From positions 3,983-24,886 of the forward strand of contig DBYO01000015.1 in the NCBI GenBank assembly GCA_002310235.1: a stretch of 20,904 bases of DNA, read 5' to 3'. Source of the stretch: Bacteroidales bacterium UBA1184 (GTDB taxonomy: Bacteria > Bacteroidota > Bacteroidia > Bacteroidales > ML635J-15). The notes below the pieces were generated by a model. That model searched no databases. It was not told the DNA's origin and saw only the letters and a list, made by a program, of their open reading frames with translations. This document shows, in pieces, positions 7,470 through 15,225 of this stretch (positions are counted from its first letter, which is position 1; the number at the start of each line of letters is the position of its first letter). Made by a program: the position numbers and the translations under genes.

Positions 7470-7597
7470 ATTCGTCCAGAAAAGTGTAATCTTATACATA
7501 CATTCCCTCATAAAAGTGTAAGTTTTAGAAATTATTCGTCCAGAAAAGTGTACTTTTTGTTTGGTATTCATTCATAAAAGTGTAATTTTGCAAAAAA
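7470..7597 (+). repeat. Four 32-bp direct repeats upstream of the second AAA_14 ATPase
   Basis: Units start at 7470, 7502, 7534 and 7566, every one with ATTC and every one with AAAAGTGTA at the same offset (7480, 7512, 7544, 7576). The spacing is exactly 32 bp, about three helical turns, so the sites lie on one DNA face. Units alternate: 1 and 3 share ATTCGTCCAGAAAAGTGTA exactly, while 2 and 4 share TCATAAAAGTGTAA. The last units contain the predicted promoter, and the gene starts at 7605. Confidence 0.85.
7560..7590 (+). promoter_or_regulatory. Promoter of the second AAA_14 ATPase, inside the repeats
   Basis: TTTG (7560-7563), 19 bp and TAATTTTG (7583-7590) match the Bacteroidota consensus. 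The -33 box falls at the end of repeat unit 3, and the -7 box overlaps the AAAAGTGTAA core of unit 4. A protein bound to the repeats would therefore cover the promoter. The leader would be under 10 nt. Confidence 0.65.
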
Positions 7598-7604
7598 ATA
7601 ATTT

Positions 7605-8921
7605 ATGTATAGACGAATAATAAAAGACTTAACAGATTGGAAACTACGCAATAAGCGCAAACCTTTGATACTGCTTGGTGCACGACAAGTTGGGAAAACA
7701 TATATTGTGAAGGAGTTCGGACAAGAATCATTCAGCAATTTCATATATGTAAATTGCCACCAAAACACTGCAGCAACAGAATTGTTCCGCGATATGGACA
7801 CAAAACGCATACGCAGGGAAATCGAAAGGCTATACGACAAAAAAATTGTTGACGGAAAAACATTGCTCTTCTTCGATGAGATACAGGAAGTTGCCAATGG
7901 TGTTGCAAGTCTAAAATATTTCTGTGAAGACGAACCTAATCTGCATGTTATAGTAGCAGGTTCGCTACTTGGAATAACACTTAGGGAAAATGAATCGTAT
8001 CCTGTCGGAAAGGTAGAAACTTTGCGTATGTATCCTATGGATTTTATGGAATTTCTCATTGCTCGTGGTCGAAAAGGCTTAGTCGAGGTACTGAAGAATC
8101 TTGAATGGGATACTATGAGACTGGCAAACAGCGAACTGACAGAATATCTGCGCGAATATTATTTTACAGGAGGAATGCCTGAAGCAGTGCAGGAATATAT
8201 TAGCAGTGAAGATATTTATAAAGTTCGCAAAATACAAAAGGACATTATTGATGCATATTATCGTGATATTTCAAAACATACAAAAGTACTAGTGACAAGG
8301 ATACATCAGGTGTGGGAAAGTATTCCTGCTCAGTTGGCAAAGGAAAACAAAAAGTTCATTTATGGAGCAATCGCCAAAGGTGCAAGGGCATCTCAGTTTG
8401 AACTTGCGCTTCAATGGCTTCTGGATGCTGGTTTAATATATAAAGTGAACCTTGTTAAAAAGCCGACGATGCCATTGAAATTTTATGCCGACGCATCTGC
8501 GTTTAAGGTTTTCTTTTTGGATTGCGGACTCCTAGCTTGTATGTCTCAAGCAAATCCAAATGAGATGCTTTTGGGAGAGAATGCTTTCGTCGAATTCAAA
8601 GGTGCGTTTACGGAGAACTTTGTTGTCGAACAAATCAAGTCGTTGGATAAAATACCTGTTTATTACTATGCAAAAGAAAATTCCAAGCTCGAAATAGATT
8701 TTATTATTCAGTCAGACAGGGTGATTCCTATGGAAGTGAAGGCCGAAGAAAACACAAAGAGCAAATCTCTGTCAACTTTTGTTAGAATTGACAATGCCGA
8801 CAATAAAATGAAAGGACTTAGGGTATCGATGAAACCATATATAGACCAGGACTGGATGGAAAATATTCCATTATATTCTTTGTGGGGGTATTTGAATAAG
8901 ATTTGTAATAAAAACACATAG
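7605..8921 (+). CDS. AAA_14/DUF4143 ATPase with PD-(D/E)XK-like tail
   Basis: A 438-residue protein of the AAA_14 + DUF4143 architecture. Walker A is GARQVGKT at residues 25-32, Walker B is LLFFDEIQE with D91-E92, and VIVAGSLLGI fits the sensor strand. This is followed by the conserved SYPVGKVETLRMYPMDFMEFL segment and FTGGMPEAVQEY near 185-200, typical of the family. The DUF4143 half contains KLEIDFIIQ with D365 and IPMEVKAEE with E377-V-K379, which together read as an intact PD-(D/E)XK nuclease-like core. The family has no agreed function. It differs from the first ATPase (3997-5196) in length, in its intact E-x-K and in its C-terminus, so it is a distant relative rather than a recent duplicate. 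It has its own repeat-covered promoter; no partner gene follows in operon spacing. Confidence 0.88.
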   Translation: MYRRIIKDLTDWKLRNKRKPLILLGARQVGKTYIVKEFGQESFSNFIYVNCHQNTAATELFRDMDTKRIRREIERLYDKKIVDGKTLLFFDEIQEVANGVASLKYFCEDEPNLHVIVAGSLLGITLRENESYPVGKVETLRMYPMDFMEFLIARGRKGLVEVLKNLEWDTMRLANSELTEYLREYYFTGGMPEAVQEYISSEDIYKVRKIQKDIIDAYYRDISKHTKVLVTRIHQVWESIPAQLAKENKKFIYGAIAKGARASQFELALQWLLDAGLIYKVNLVKKPTMPLKFYADASAFKVFFLDCGLLACMSQANPNEMLLGENAFVEFKGAFTENFVVEQIKSLDKIPVYYYAKENSKLEIDFIIQSDRVIPMEVKAEENTKSKSLSTFVRIDNADNKMKGLRVSMKPYIDQDWMENIPLYSLWGYLNKICNKNT

Positions 8922-8979
8922 AAAACATTTACAACCAAAATTATTATTAACTTCGCGGTATAATTAAATACATAAATAT

Positions 8980-9966
8980 ATGAGAAGTTTATTGGTAATA
9001 TTGAGTATGTGCTTGACCTGCACTTTGTTGCAGTCGTGCATGCCGAAGACTACCACCATGCCTACAGCACACGGTAGTCCCGGGGACATAATAGTGGTAA
9101 TGAGTAACGAAAACTGGCAAGCCGAAGCCGGCGACAGCCTAAGAGCAATATTTTCCGAATATTGCCCCAACCTGCCGTTCGAGCAACCAATTATGGACTT
9201 GCACCAGATACCTTACGACAAGTTTGTAGAAATGAACCAGTTGCATCGCAACATCATTTTCTTCGAAAAAGTCGCAGGTCAAGAAACCGGAGTTATGAAA
9301 GTTGAAAACGACAAATACTCGCGCAACCAGATATTTGTACGCATAACTGCCGCCAACCAAACAGTTTTTGTAAAGACATTATGCGAAAACCGCGACTATA
9401 TTAAAAGACTTTTCCTTACAGCCGACCGCGACCGCTACATTTACTCGTTTAGCAAAAGCCGCAACGAAGTAGGTGAAAAGCAAATTGCCGACACTTTCAA
9501 CATCAGCATTTCGCTGCCGTCGGTTTACCGCATCGACGAGTTCCTCGACGACTTTTCGTGGATTTCGTACGAAACACAAAAGACAACCAATGGAATCTTC
9601 GTATATGAATATCCTCTGACCGACACCACCAACCTTTCGGTTGAACAGATAATTGCAATGCGCAACAAGGTTCTCGAAAAGAACGTTCCAGGTGGACGCG
9701 AAGATTCTTACATGACCACCGAAACCAAATTCGACTATCCGAGCATCGAAACCATAATGCACAACGGCACAAAGACCGCCGTAGTACATGGAATGTGGAA
9801 AATGCACGGCGACTTTATGGGCGGTCCGTTTGTAAGCTACTCGAAGATTGACGAAGCCCGCCAGCGCGTTGTATGTGTCGAAGGCTTTGTGTATGAGCCG
9901 AATGCACCAGTTCGCGACAAAATTAGAAATATCGAAGGTATAATTTATACATATTCACTTAAATAA
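8980..9966 (+). CDS. DUF4837 family lipoprotein
   Basis: A 328-residue lipoprotein with signal MRSLLVILSMCLTCTLLQSC and lipobox LQSC (Cys20), so it is exported and probably lipid-anchored. The body matches the DUF4837 family as I know it: PGDIIVVMSNENW near the start, an alpha/beta domain with RNQIFVRITA, then SLPSVYRIDEFLDDFSWISYET and YMTTETKFDYPS, ending GFVYEPNAPVRDKIRNIEGIIYTYSL. The family is restricted to Bacteroidota and has no known activity. The gene lies only 15 bp upstream of the ABC ATPase gene and is probably co-transcribed with that transporter, so an envelope role linked to it is plausible but unproven. A weak -7-like box (TAACTTCG, 8948-8955) precedes it. Confidence 0.85.
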   Translation: MRSLLVILSMCLTCTLLQSCMPKTTTMPTAHGSPGDIIVVMSNENWQAEAGDSLRAIFSEYCPNLPFEQPIMDLHQIPYDKFVEMNQLHRNIIFFEKVAGQETGVMKVENDKYSRNQIFVRITAANQTVFVKTLCENRDYIKRLFLTADRDRYIYSFSKSRNEVGEKQIADTFNISISLPSVYRIDEFLDDFSWISYETQKTTNGIFVYEYPLTDTTNLSVEQIIAMRNKVLEKNVPGGREDSYMTTETKFDYPSIETIMHNGTKTAVVHGMWKMHGDFMGGPFVSYSKIDEARQRVVCVEGFVYEPNAPVRDKIRNIEGIIYTYSLK

Positions 9967-9981
9967 TCATAGTAACAAATT

Positions 9982-10929
9982 ATGAATCAAACACTTGTTG
10001 CAGAAAATGTAGTCAAGAAGTACTCGAGCCACCTCGCACTCGACAAGGTTTCGGTCTCGGTTCCAGAAGGCTGCATTTTCGGTCTGCTTGGTCCTAACGG
10101 AGCAGGAAAGACGACTTTGATACGAATCATTAACCAGATTACAGCACCCGACGAGGGAACAGTATATATCAACGGAGAAAAACTCTCGGGAAAACATATC
10201 GCACAAATAGGCTACCTACCCGAAGAGCGCGGTCTTTACAAGAAAATGGCAGTCGGCGAGCAGGCTCTATACCTTTGCCAGCTCAAGGGAATGAAGAAAG
10301 CCGACGCTTTCCGCGAACTCAAAAAGTGGTTCGAGAAGTTTGAAATAGAAAACTGGTGGAACAAAAAAGTGGAAGAACTTTCGAAAGGTATGCAGCAAAA
10401 AGTTCAGTTCATCACCACCATACTCCACAAGCCGAAACTGCTCATCTTCGACGAGCCTTTCAGCGGATTCGACCCGATAAACGCCAACCTGCTGAAACAG
10501 GAAATCCTCGAACTCAAGAGAAACGGTTCGACAATAATTTTCTCAACACACAACATGTCGTCGGTTGAAGAAATATGCGACTACATTGCATTGATAAACA
10601 AGTCGAAGAAGATACTCGAAGGCGAAGTAAACGCTATCCGCCGCGACTATGCCCCCGACATCTACGAAGTGCAGTACTCGGGCTACTTCAACAAGATGAT
10701 CGCAACGCTCACCTCCGATTACAAGATTCTGGACGTGAAGGAATTTGAAGGCGGCAGCAAGATGAGCATCGAATTGTTGAACAAGGAGATGACCAACAAC
10801 GACATCATCGCCCGCCTGACAAACTTCGGAAACATAGAATCGTTCCAGAAGGCTCTGCCGAGCATGAACGACATCTTCATCAGAGTGGTAAATAACACGA
10901 ATGCAGAACAAGCGCAAGCACAAAACTAA
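9982..10929 (+). CDS. ABC transporter ATP-binding protein, NatA-like
   Basis: A 315-residue cytosolic ATPase subunit. All nucleotide-binding motifs are present: Walker A GPNGAGKTT (37-45), signature LSKGMQQ (133-139), Walker B LLIFDEP with D157-E158, and the switch histidine H190 in STHNM. The last ~90 residues form the DUF4162-type C-terminal extension found in NatA/CcmA-like exporters with ABC-2 permeases. The gene sits 15 bp after the DUF4837 gene and 4 bp before the permease gene, giving a classic operon. Homologous pairs are annotated as Na+ extruders (NatAB), but substrates differ widely and none can be assigned from sequence. Confidence 0.92.
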   Translation: MNQTLVAENVVKKYSSHLALDKVSVSVPEGCIFGLLGPNGAGKTTLIRIINQITAPDEGTVYINGEKLSGKHIAQIGYLPEERGLYKKMAVGEQALYLCQLKGMKKADAFRELKKWFEKFEIENWWNKKVEELSKGMQQKVQFITTILHKPKLLIFDEPFSGFDPINANLLKQEILELKRNGSTIIFSTHNMSSVEEICDYIALINKSKKILEGEVNAIRRDYAPDIYEVQYSGYFNKMIATLTSDYKILDVKEFEGGSKMSIELLNKEMTNNDIIARLTNFGNIESFQKALPSMNDIFIRVVNNTNAEQAQAQN

Positions 10930-10933
10930 GAAT

Positions 10934-12316
10934 ATGAGCAAGATTGGACTTATAATAGGTAGGGAATACAAAACCCGCGTTCGCAAGAAATCATTCATAG
11001 TAATGACTCTCCTGGGCCCGATTCTGTTCGCAGCCCTTATGGTGGCACCAGCAATTCTTATGCGTCTAGAAGACGACGACTTCAAGAATATTGCCGTAAT
11101 TGACGAAACTGGAATGTTCGACCAGTACTCGCTGAAAAACACAAAAAACCTTAACTTCGACTTCGTATCGGACAAATATTTCGAAGGCAACTACTACAAT
11201 GTGTCGAAAGCAAAAACTGACCTCAAGGATTCAGACCATTTCGCATTGTTGTATATCCCAATAAATTCATTGTCGTCGAACAACGGCTCGGTTCAGCTTT
11301 TCTCGTACCAGCAACCCAACATGGGACTCAAGATGCACATTTCAAACGGCATAGAGAAGAAAGCCGAAGAGCTGAAACTCAGCAAGAAAGCCGAAGAACT
11401 CGACATTACCCAAAAGGAAATCGACAACATACTTATGGTTGCCAACACTTCCATTAATGTCGTAACCACCACCATTAATGACGATGGAAGCGAAAAGGAA
11501 TCATCTACAACCGTAGCAATGATAATCGGCTACATCTGCGGATTCCTGATTTACATGTTTATCTTCATGTACGGCTCGATGGTTATGAACGGTGTAATCG
11601 AAGAAAAGTCGAACCGCATTGTGGAAGTTATTGTTTCGTCGGTAAAGCCGTTCCAGCTTATGCTCGGCAAGATTATCGGCGTGGCTTTGGTTGGAATCAC
11701 GCAGTTTGTGCTATGGGTAATGCTGACCCTTGGAATAGTAAGTGTAACTTACGCCGTGCTGCAGAAGGACTTTTCGACTGCCGACCTTAATCCACAGACA
11801 CAGATTATGGGTTCGTCGCTTACCGATGCAACCGACGTGAATACCGACGACATGGCAAAGTTCAGCGAAATGACCAAGGCTATGGAATCGGTCAACTATG
11901 TAGGACTTCTGCTGATGTTCCTGTTCTACTTCATCGGCGGATATCTGCTTTATGCCGGAATGTTCGCCATTGCAGGCTCGGCTGTTGACAACGAAACAGA
12001 CACGCAACAGTTTACGCTGCCAATAACGGTACCACTAATCCTAGGCATATTCGTTATGCTTTCGGCAATCAACAATCCCGACGGCAGCCTCGCCTACTGG
12101 TTCTCTATAATCCCGTTTACATCGCCGATAGTGATGATGGTAAGGATTCCGTTTGGCGTACCGTTTTCCGACATTATAATTTCGATGGTTCTGCTTGTTG
12201 CAACTTTCATTGCAATCACTTGGCTGGCAGCAAAAATTTACCGCGTCGGCATACTCATGTACGGCAAAAAGACCAACTACAAGGAACTGTGGAAATGGCT
12301 GAAATACAAGAATTAA
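10934..12316 (+). CDS. ABC-2 type permease, NatB-like
   Basis: A 460-residue membrane subunit that pairs with the ATPase just upstream. I place the start at ATG 10934 (MSKIGLIIGREYKTRVRKKSF), 4 bp after the ATPase stop. The ATG at 10901 would add a Lys-rich 11-residue extension overlapping the previous gene. The layout is typical of NatB: one N-terminal membrane helix (LLGPILFAALMVAPAILM), a large extracytoplasmic domain of about 170 residues containing a Lys/Glu-rich coiled-coil-like stretch (KKAEELKLSKKAEELDITQ), then five or six C-terminal helices (GYICGFLIYMFIFMYG, GVALVGITQFVLWVMLTLG, GLLLMFLFYFIGGYLLYAG, LPITVPLILGIFVML, IIISMVLLVATFIAITW). The conserved EEKSNRIVEVIVSSVKP segment couples to the ATPase. 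A strong terminator follows. Confidence 0.9.
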   Translation: MSKIGLIIGREYKTRVRKKSFIVMTLLGPILFAALMVAPAILMRLEDDDFKNIAVIDETGMFDQYSLKNTKNLNFDFVSDKYFEGNYYNVSKAKTDLKDSDHFALLYIPINSLSSNNGSVQLFSYQQPNMGLKMHISNGIEKKAEELKLSKKAEELDITQKEIDNILMVANTSINVVTTTINDDGSEKESSTTVAMIIGYICGFLIYMFIFMYGSMVMNGVIEEKSNRIVEVIVSSVKPFQLMLGKIIGVALVGITQFVLWVMLTLGIVSVTYAVLQKDFSTADLNPQTQIMGSSLTDATDVNTDDMAKFSEMTKAMESVNYVGLLLMFLFYFIGGYLLYAGMFAIAGSAVDNETDTQQFTLPITVPLILGIFVMLSAINNPDGSLAYWFSIIPFTSPIVMMVRIPFGVPFSDIIISMVLLVATFIAITWLAAKIYRVGILMYGKKTNYKELWKWLKYKN

Positions 12317-12323
12317 TATAAAT

Positions 12324-12352
12324 AAAAACGCTCCGATATCGGGGCGTTTTTT
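12324..12352 (+). terminator. Rho-independent terminator closing the ABC operon
   Basis: AACGCTCCGAT and ATCGGGGCGTT form a near-perfect palindrome (one G-U pair), flanked by A-rich sequence and a six-T run. Confidence 0.85.
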
Positions 12353-12393
12353 ATATTTTTATACTTAGCGAAAATATATTATAAAAAATTTTA

Positions 12394-12401
12394 TATCTTT
12401 G
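12394..12401 (+). promoter_or_regulatory. -7 box upstream of the response regulator
   Basis: TATCTTTG is an exact TAnnTTTG match, 25 bp before the ATG at 12427. I see no convincing TTTG at the right distance upstream. Confidence 0.5.
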
Positions 12402-12426
12402 TGTGTTTCAACAGGATTAGACCAGA

Positions 12427-12783
12427 ATGGCAAAAAACAGTTGCATACTTGTAGTCGATGATGAACCGATAAACCACATATTACTAAAGGCAATATTGGA
12501 GCGTAACGGGTACTCGGTTCAGTATGCAGAAGACGGCTATAAAGCCATTGAGATGGTAAAAAACAACGACTTCCAATTAATCATAATGGACATCAAGATG
12601 CCAATAATGAACGGGGTAGAAACATCGCGTCAGATAAAAGCCCTAAAACCGCAAACAAACATTATTGCATCTTCGGCGATTAAGGCACTCGACGACGAAG
12701 AATACAGCCTGTTCTGCAACTTCATCTCGAAGCCGATAAACAGGGCTCAACTAATAGAACTCGTAGAGAAATACACTAAATAA
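12427..12783 (+). CDS. Stand-alone receiver-domain response regulator
   Basis: A 118-residue CheY-like protein consisting of a single receiver domain and no output domain. All phosphorylation residues are visible: acidic pair D11-D12, phospho-acceptor D55 in LIIMDIKMPIMNG, hydroxyl residue S82/S83 in IIASSAIKA, and K102 in ISKPINRAQL. It would be phosphorylated by a histidine kinase and signal by protein-protein contact. No kinase gene lies near. It ends 9 bp before era and is probably co-transcribed with it. Receiver domains with this DDEPINHILLKAILE pattern often act downstream of hybrid kinases; the partner here is unknown. Confidence 0.9.
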   Translation: MAKNSCILVVDDEPINHILLKAILERNGYSVQYAEDGYKAIEMVKNNDFQLIIMDIKMPIMNGVETSRQIKALKPQTNIIASSAIKALDDEEYSLFCNFISKPINRAQLIELVEKYTK

Positions 12784-12792
12784 AGAACAACG

Positions 12793-13671
12793 ATGCACAA
12801 GTCAGGTTTTGTAAACATAATAGGTAATCCAAATGTGGGCAAATCGACCCTCATGAACGAACTCGTAGGAGAAAAAATTTCAATAATAACCTCGAAGTCG
12901 CAAACCACAAGGCACAGAATCCTTGGCATCGTAAATGGCGACGATTTCCAGATCGTATATAGCGACACACCAGGAATCATAAAGCCGAACTACAAGCTGC
13001 AGGAAAAGATGATGGAATTTGTCTCGGTGTCGTTCGACGATGCCGACGTGTTCCTGTATGTAACCGATGTGGTAGAGTCGCCAGAAAAGAACGTCGAATA
13101 CATAGAACGACTGAGCAAGGTGAAGATTCCTGTTTTCTGCCTCATCAACAAAATAGACCTTGCCTCGAATGAAGAGATAGAAAACCTGCAGTTGTTCTGG
13201 GAAAACAGGCTACCGAATGCAAAGATTTTCACCATTTCGGCACTGAACGGCACGAACGTAGAACAAGTATTCAACGAAATACTGGCAGTACTTCCCGAAG
13301 GACCGGCATGGTTCCCGAAGGATCAGCTTACCGACAAGACCGAACGTTTCATAGTATCGGAAATTATCCGTGAAAAGATTTTCCTGAACTACCAGAAGGA
13401 AATCCCCTACTCGTGCGAAGTAGCAGTCGAAGAATTCAAGGAAAGCCTCGACATCATAAGGATAAAGTCGGTAATTATTGTGGAACGTCAGTCGCAAAAG
13501 GGAATCATCATAGGCAACAAAGGTGCGGCAATAAAAAAAGTCGGCACCGAAGCTCGACTCGACATTGAAAAATTCTTTGGCAAAAAGGTTTTCCTCGAAA
13601 CTTTTGTAAAAGTTGAAAAGGACTGGCGTAGCAGCGACAGAAGCTTAAGTAATTTTGGATACAACATTTAG
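12793..13671 (+). CDS. era: GTPase Era
   Basis: A 292-residue GTPase that binds the 3' end of 16S rRNA and acts in 30S subunit maturation. The G domain shows G1 GNPNVGKS (11-18), G2 within KSQTTRHRI, G3 DTPG (58-61), G4 NKID (119-122) and G5-like SALNG. The C-terminal KH RNA-binding domain carries the GxxG-type loop in GIIIGNKGAAIKKVG (from 237) and ends with the usual FLETFVKVEKDWR. Length and domain order are normal. It follows the receiver gene by 9 bp and converges on the RadC gene across a 180-bp repeat-rich spacer. Identification is firm. Confidence 0.96.
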   Translation: MHKSGFVNIIGNPNVGKSTLMNELVGEKISIITSKSQTTRHRILGIVNGDDFQIVYSDTPGIIKPNYKLQEKMMEFVSVSFDDADVFLYVTDVVESPEKNVEYIERLSKVKIPVFCLINKIDLASNEEIENLQLFWENRLPNAKIFTISALNGTNVEQVFNEILAVLPEGPAWFPKDQLTDKTERFIVSEIIREKIFLNYQKEIPYSCEVAVEEFKESLDIIRIKSVIIVERQSQKGIIIGNKGAAIKKVGTEARLDIEKFFGKKVFLETFVKVEKDWRSSDRSLSNFGYNI

Positions 13672-13699
13672 GGCTGTGTCCGTTTCATGTGCTGACGCA

Positions 13700-13842
13700 C
13701 GTTTCTATGTTTAACTACGTTGAGGGCTTCGCCGTTCTGGTTTAACGTTCAAGGTTTAAGAGTTCAATAATCTGATGGACAGACTTTCAACTTCCAACTT
13801 TCAACTGTCAACTTTTAACTTTCAACTTTTAACTTTTAACTG
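13700..13842. repeat. Repeat-rich spacer between era and the RadC gene
   Basis: 13700-13736 is a copy of the intergenic repeat at 3779-3815. It is followed at about 13782-13840 by some nine degenerate copies of a 6-8 bp unit (CAACTTT / TAACTTT). The small palindrome GCCCTCCGGGC (13842-13852) abuts the RadC stop and could help stop minus-strand transcription, but no clear T run follows on that strand. Confidence 0.55.
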
Positions 13843-13851
13843 CCCTCCGGG

Positions 13852-14538
13852 CTACACTCTTCCTTTATCGTGATAACTATAGTAATCCTTGCCGTTACTA
13901 CTTATTATCAGATGGTCAACAAATCTTATTTTCATAAGCGCACAAGCCTTGCTCAGATTATTTGTCAGTTCATCGTCCTGACGGCTAGGCGTAAGGTTTC
14001 CCGACGGATGGTTGTGGACAAAAGCCATTGCACATGCGTTCAGTCTCAAGGCTTCAGCAATCACAACCCTTATGTCAACTAGGGTACTATCGATTCCACC
14101 AAGGCCAATTTGCTTGATTCTAATTATGTTATTCGAATTATTGAGGTAAATTGCTAATGCTATCTCTTGACTTTCGTCAACAACTTTCGAAACGACAGCT
14201 TTAAAAATATCCTCGCTCTTAATAATTTGCTCTCCAATTGTATTTTCGCGACGGCGGCTAAGTTCGAGTGCTGCAACAATAGTTGCAGCTTTTGCCTCGC
14301 CTATTGATTCGTATTTAAGCAAATCGCTGTACGAAAGACGGCATAGATTGTCGATCTTGTTGTCACAATCGTCAAGTATTTCACGTGCTACGTCGAGAGC
14401 GCTCTTGCGCTTATTTCCCGATCCTATAAGTATTGCCAACAACTCGGCCGCAGTCAACGACTTTTCGCCTTTAGCAATCAGTTTTTCGCGAGGACGTTCT
14501 TCTTCAGCCCAGTTCTTTATGCTCTTTCTTATACTCAT
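13852..14538 (-). CDS. RadC-family JAB/MPN protein
   Basis: A 228-residue protein of the RadC (UPF0758) family. The start is MSIRKSIKNWAEEERPREKL at 14538; an upstream ATG at 14583 would add 15 residues translated through the rpsT terminator and is unlikely. The N-terminal half has the helix-hairpin-helix-like region (LTAAELLAILIGSGNKRKSALDVAREIL). The C-terminal half is a JAB1/MPN metalloprotease-like fold with a complete metal motif: H175-x-H177, S185 and D188 in HNHPSGNLTPSRQDD. The old name as a DNA-repair gene rests on a mis-assigned E. coli mutation; the true function is unclear, and homologues are frequent on mobile elements and in housekeeping regions. It lies 66 bp downstream of rpsT on the same strand, after that gene's terminator. 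Confidence 0.9.
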   Translation of the reverse strand: MSIRKSIKNWAEEERPREKLIAKGEKSLTAAELLAILIGSGNKRKSALDVAREILDDCDNKIDNLCRLSYSDLLKYESIGEAKAATIVAALELSRRRENTIGEQIIKSEDIFKAVVSKVVDESQEIALAIYLNNSNNIIRIKQIGLGGIDSTLVDIRVVIAEALRLNACAMAFVHNHPSGNLTPSRQDDELTNNLSKACALMKIRFVDHLIISSNGKDYYSYHDKGRV

Positions 14539-14550
14539 ACATGTACAAAC

Positions 14551-14580
14551 AAAAAAACTGCTTCGCCACAGACGAAACAG
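14551..14580 (-). terminator. Rho-independent terminator of rpsT
   Basis: On the minus strand CTGTTTCG (14580-14573) pairs with CGAAGCAG (14565-14558), with one G-U pair, and is followed by seven T (14557-14551). It lies between rpsT and the RadC gene. Confidence 0.75.
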
Positions 14581-14604
14581 CAATATCCTAATTAGTCAAT
14601 GAAA

Positions 14605-14859
14605 TTACGACAACTGGTTGACGTGATTTGCCAAGGATGACTTAAGGTTTGCAGCCTTGTTAGCGTGGATAACGTTCTTCTTTGCCAACTTATCCAACAT
14701 TCTTGCAACCTTAGGAAGCATTGCTTCAGCTTCCGACTTTACCGACATTGCTCTCAATGCGCGAACAGCATTACGCGATGTACGAGCATAAAACTTATTA
14801 TGCAACCTTCTTGCTTCAATCTGTCTGATTCTCTTCTTTGCTGACTGATGATGTGCCAT
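14605..14859 (-). CDS. rpsT: 30S ribosomal protein S20
   Basis: An 84-residue, highly basic protein with the standard S20 start MAHHQSAKKRIRQIEARRLHN and the three-helix pattern through to KAANLKSSLANHVNQLS. S20 is a primary binder of 16S rRNA in the small subunit. The length is usual for the family. It is monocistronic, with a consensus -7 box about 60 bp upstream and a terminator 25 bp downstream. Identification is firm. Confidence 0.96.
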   Translation of the reverse strand: MAHHQSAKKRIRQIEARRLHNKFYARTSRNAVRALRAMSVKSEAEAMLPKVARMLDKLAKKNVIHANKAANLKSSLANHVNQLS

Positions 14860-14917
14860 ATTTTTACTTAACTTTTATTAAAATTAAATCTATACTTTTT
14901 CAAAAAATTTCGGACTG

Positions 14918-14925
14918 CAAAGATA
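14918..14925 (-). promoter_or_regulatory. -7 box of the rpsT promoter
   Basis: On the minus strand this reads TATCTTTG, an exact consensus match, 58 bp before the rpsT ATG. A partial -33 match (ATTG) lies 18 bp upstream of it. Confidence 0.6.
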
Positions 14926-15193
14926 CTACTTTTTTCGTCAATACAATTTTTTGATTTAATATTTTTCAAAATAAAGTTTTTCTTCTCTAATCCACTGTTA
15001 TATTGAATGTTACGCTACACAAATTTTCAAAAAACACAATCTTACACCGAGAAAATCTCTAAAAAGCATCAATGTTTGCAAAAATCAAACAGAAAATTAG
15101 CGACTCGAGCAGGGCAACAAAAAAAGTGCTACAAAACATAAATATAGACGATTTTTATTGCACAAAGTGAGACCTATAATAATAAAAAGGTAT
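14926..15193. other. Divergent intergenic region rpsT / mutA
   Basis: AT-rich spacer between divergent genes. A possible 32-codon reading frame at 15072-15170 (MFAKIKQKISDSSRATKKVL...) has no recognised homologue, no clear promoter and no support beyond being open. Otherwise I see no repeat, riboswitch-like fold or RNA gene; no B12 riboswitch (cobalamin box) is evident ahead of mutA. Confidence 0.35.
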
Positions 15194-15201
15194 TAACTTT
15201 G
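15194..15201 (+). promoter_or_regulatory. -7 box of the mutAB promoter
   Basis: TAACTTTG matches TAnnTTTG and lies 24 bp before the ATG at 15226. It overlaps the in-frame TTG at 15199, which shows that this TTG is not the start codon. Confidence 0.6.
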
Positions 15202-15225
15202 CACCCTAAAAATATTTCTGTACAA

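Noticed and set aside
7470..7597. Regular 32-bp repeats read as a CRISPR array
   Set aside because: The conserved part is only about 13-19 bp, the period is 32 bp with no spacers of usual length, and the array overlaps a promoter; no cas genes are present.
14539..14583. Longer RadC-family protein starting at 14583
   Set aside because: The extension would be encoded by the rpsT terminator hairpin and T run; the family starts at MSIRKSIKNWAEEERPREKL.
14926..15193. Cobalamin riboswitch ahead of the B12-dependent mutase
   Set aside because: No B12-box-like conserved sequence or large fold is seen, and the predicted transcription start near 15208 leaves a leader of under 20 nt.
15199..15225. TTG start giving mutA nine extra residues
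   Set aside because: The TTG lies within the TAACTTTG -7 box, and the ATG at 15226 begins the normal family N-terminus.
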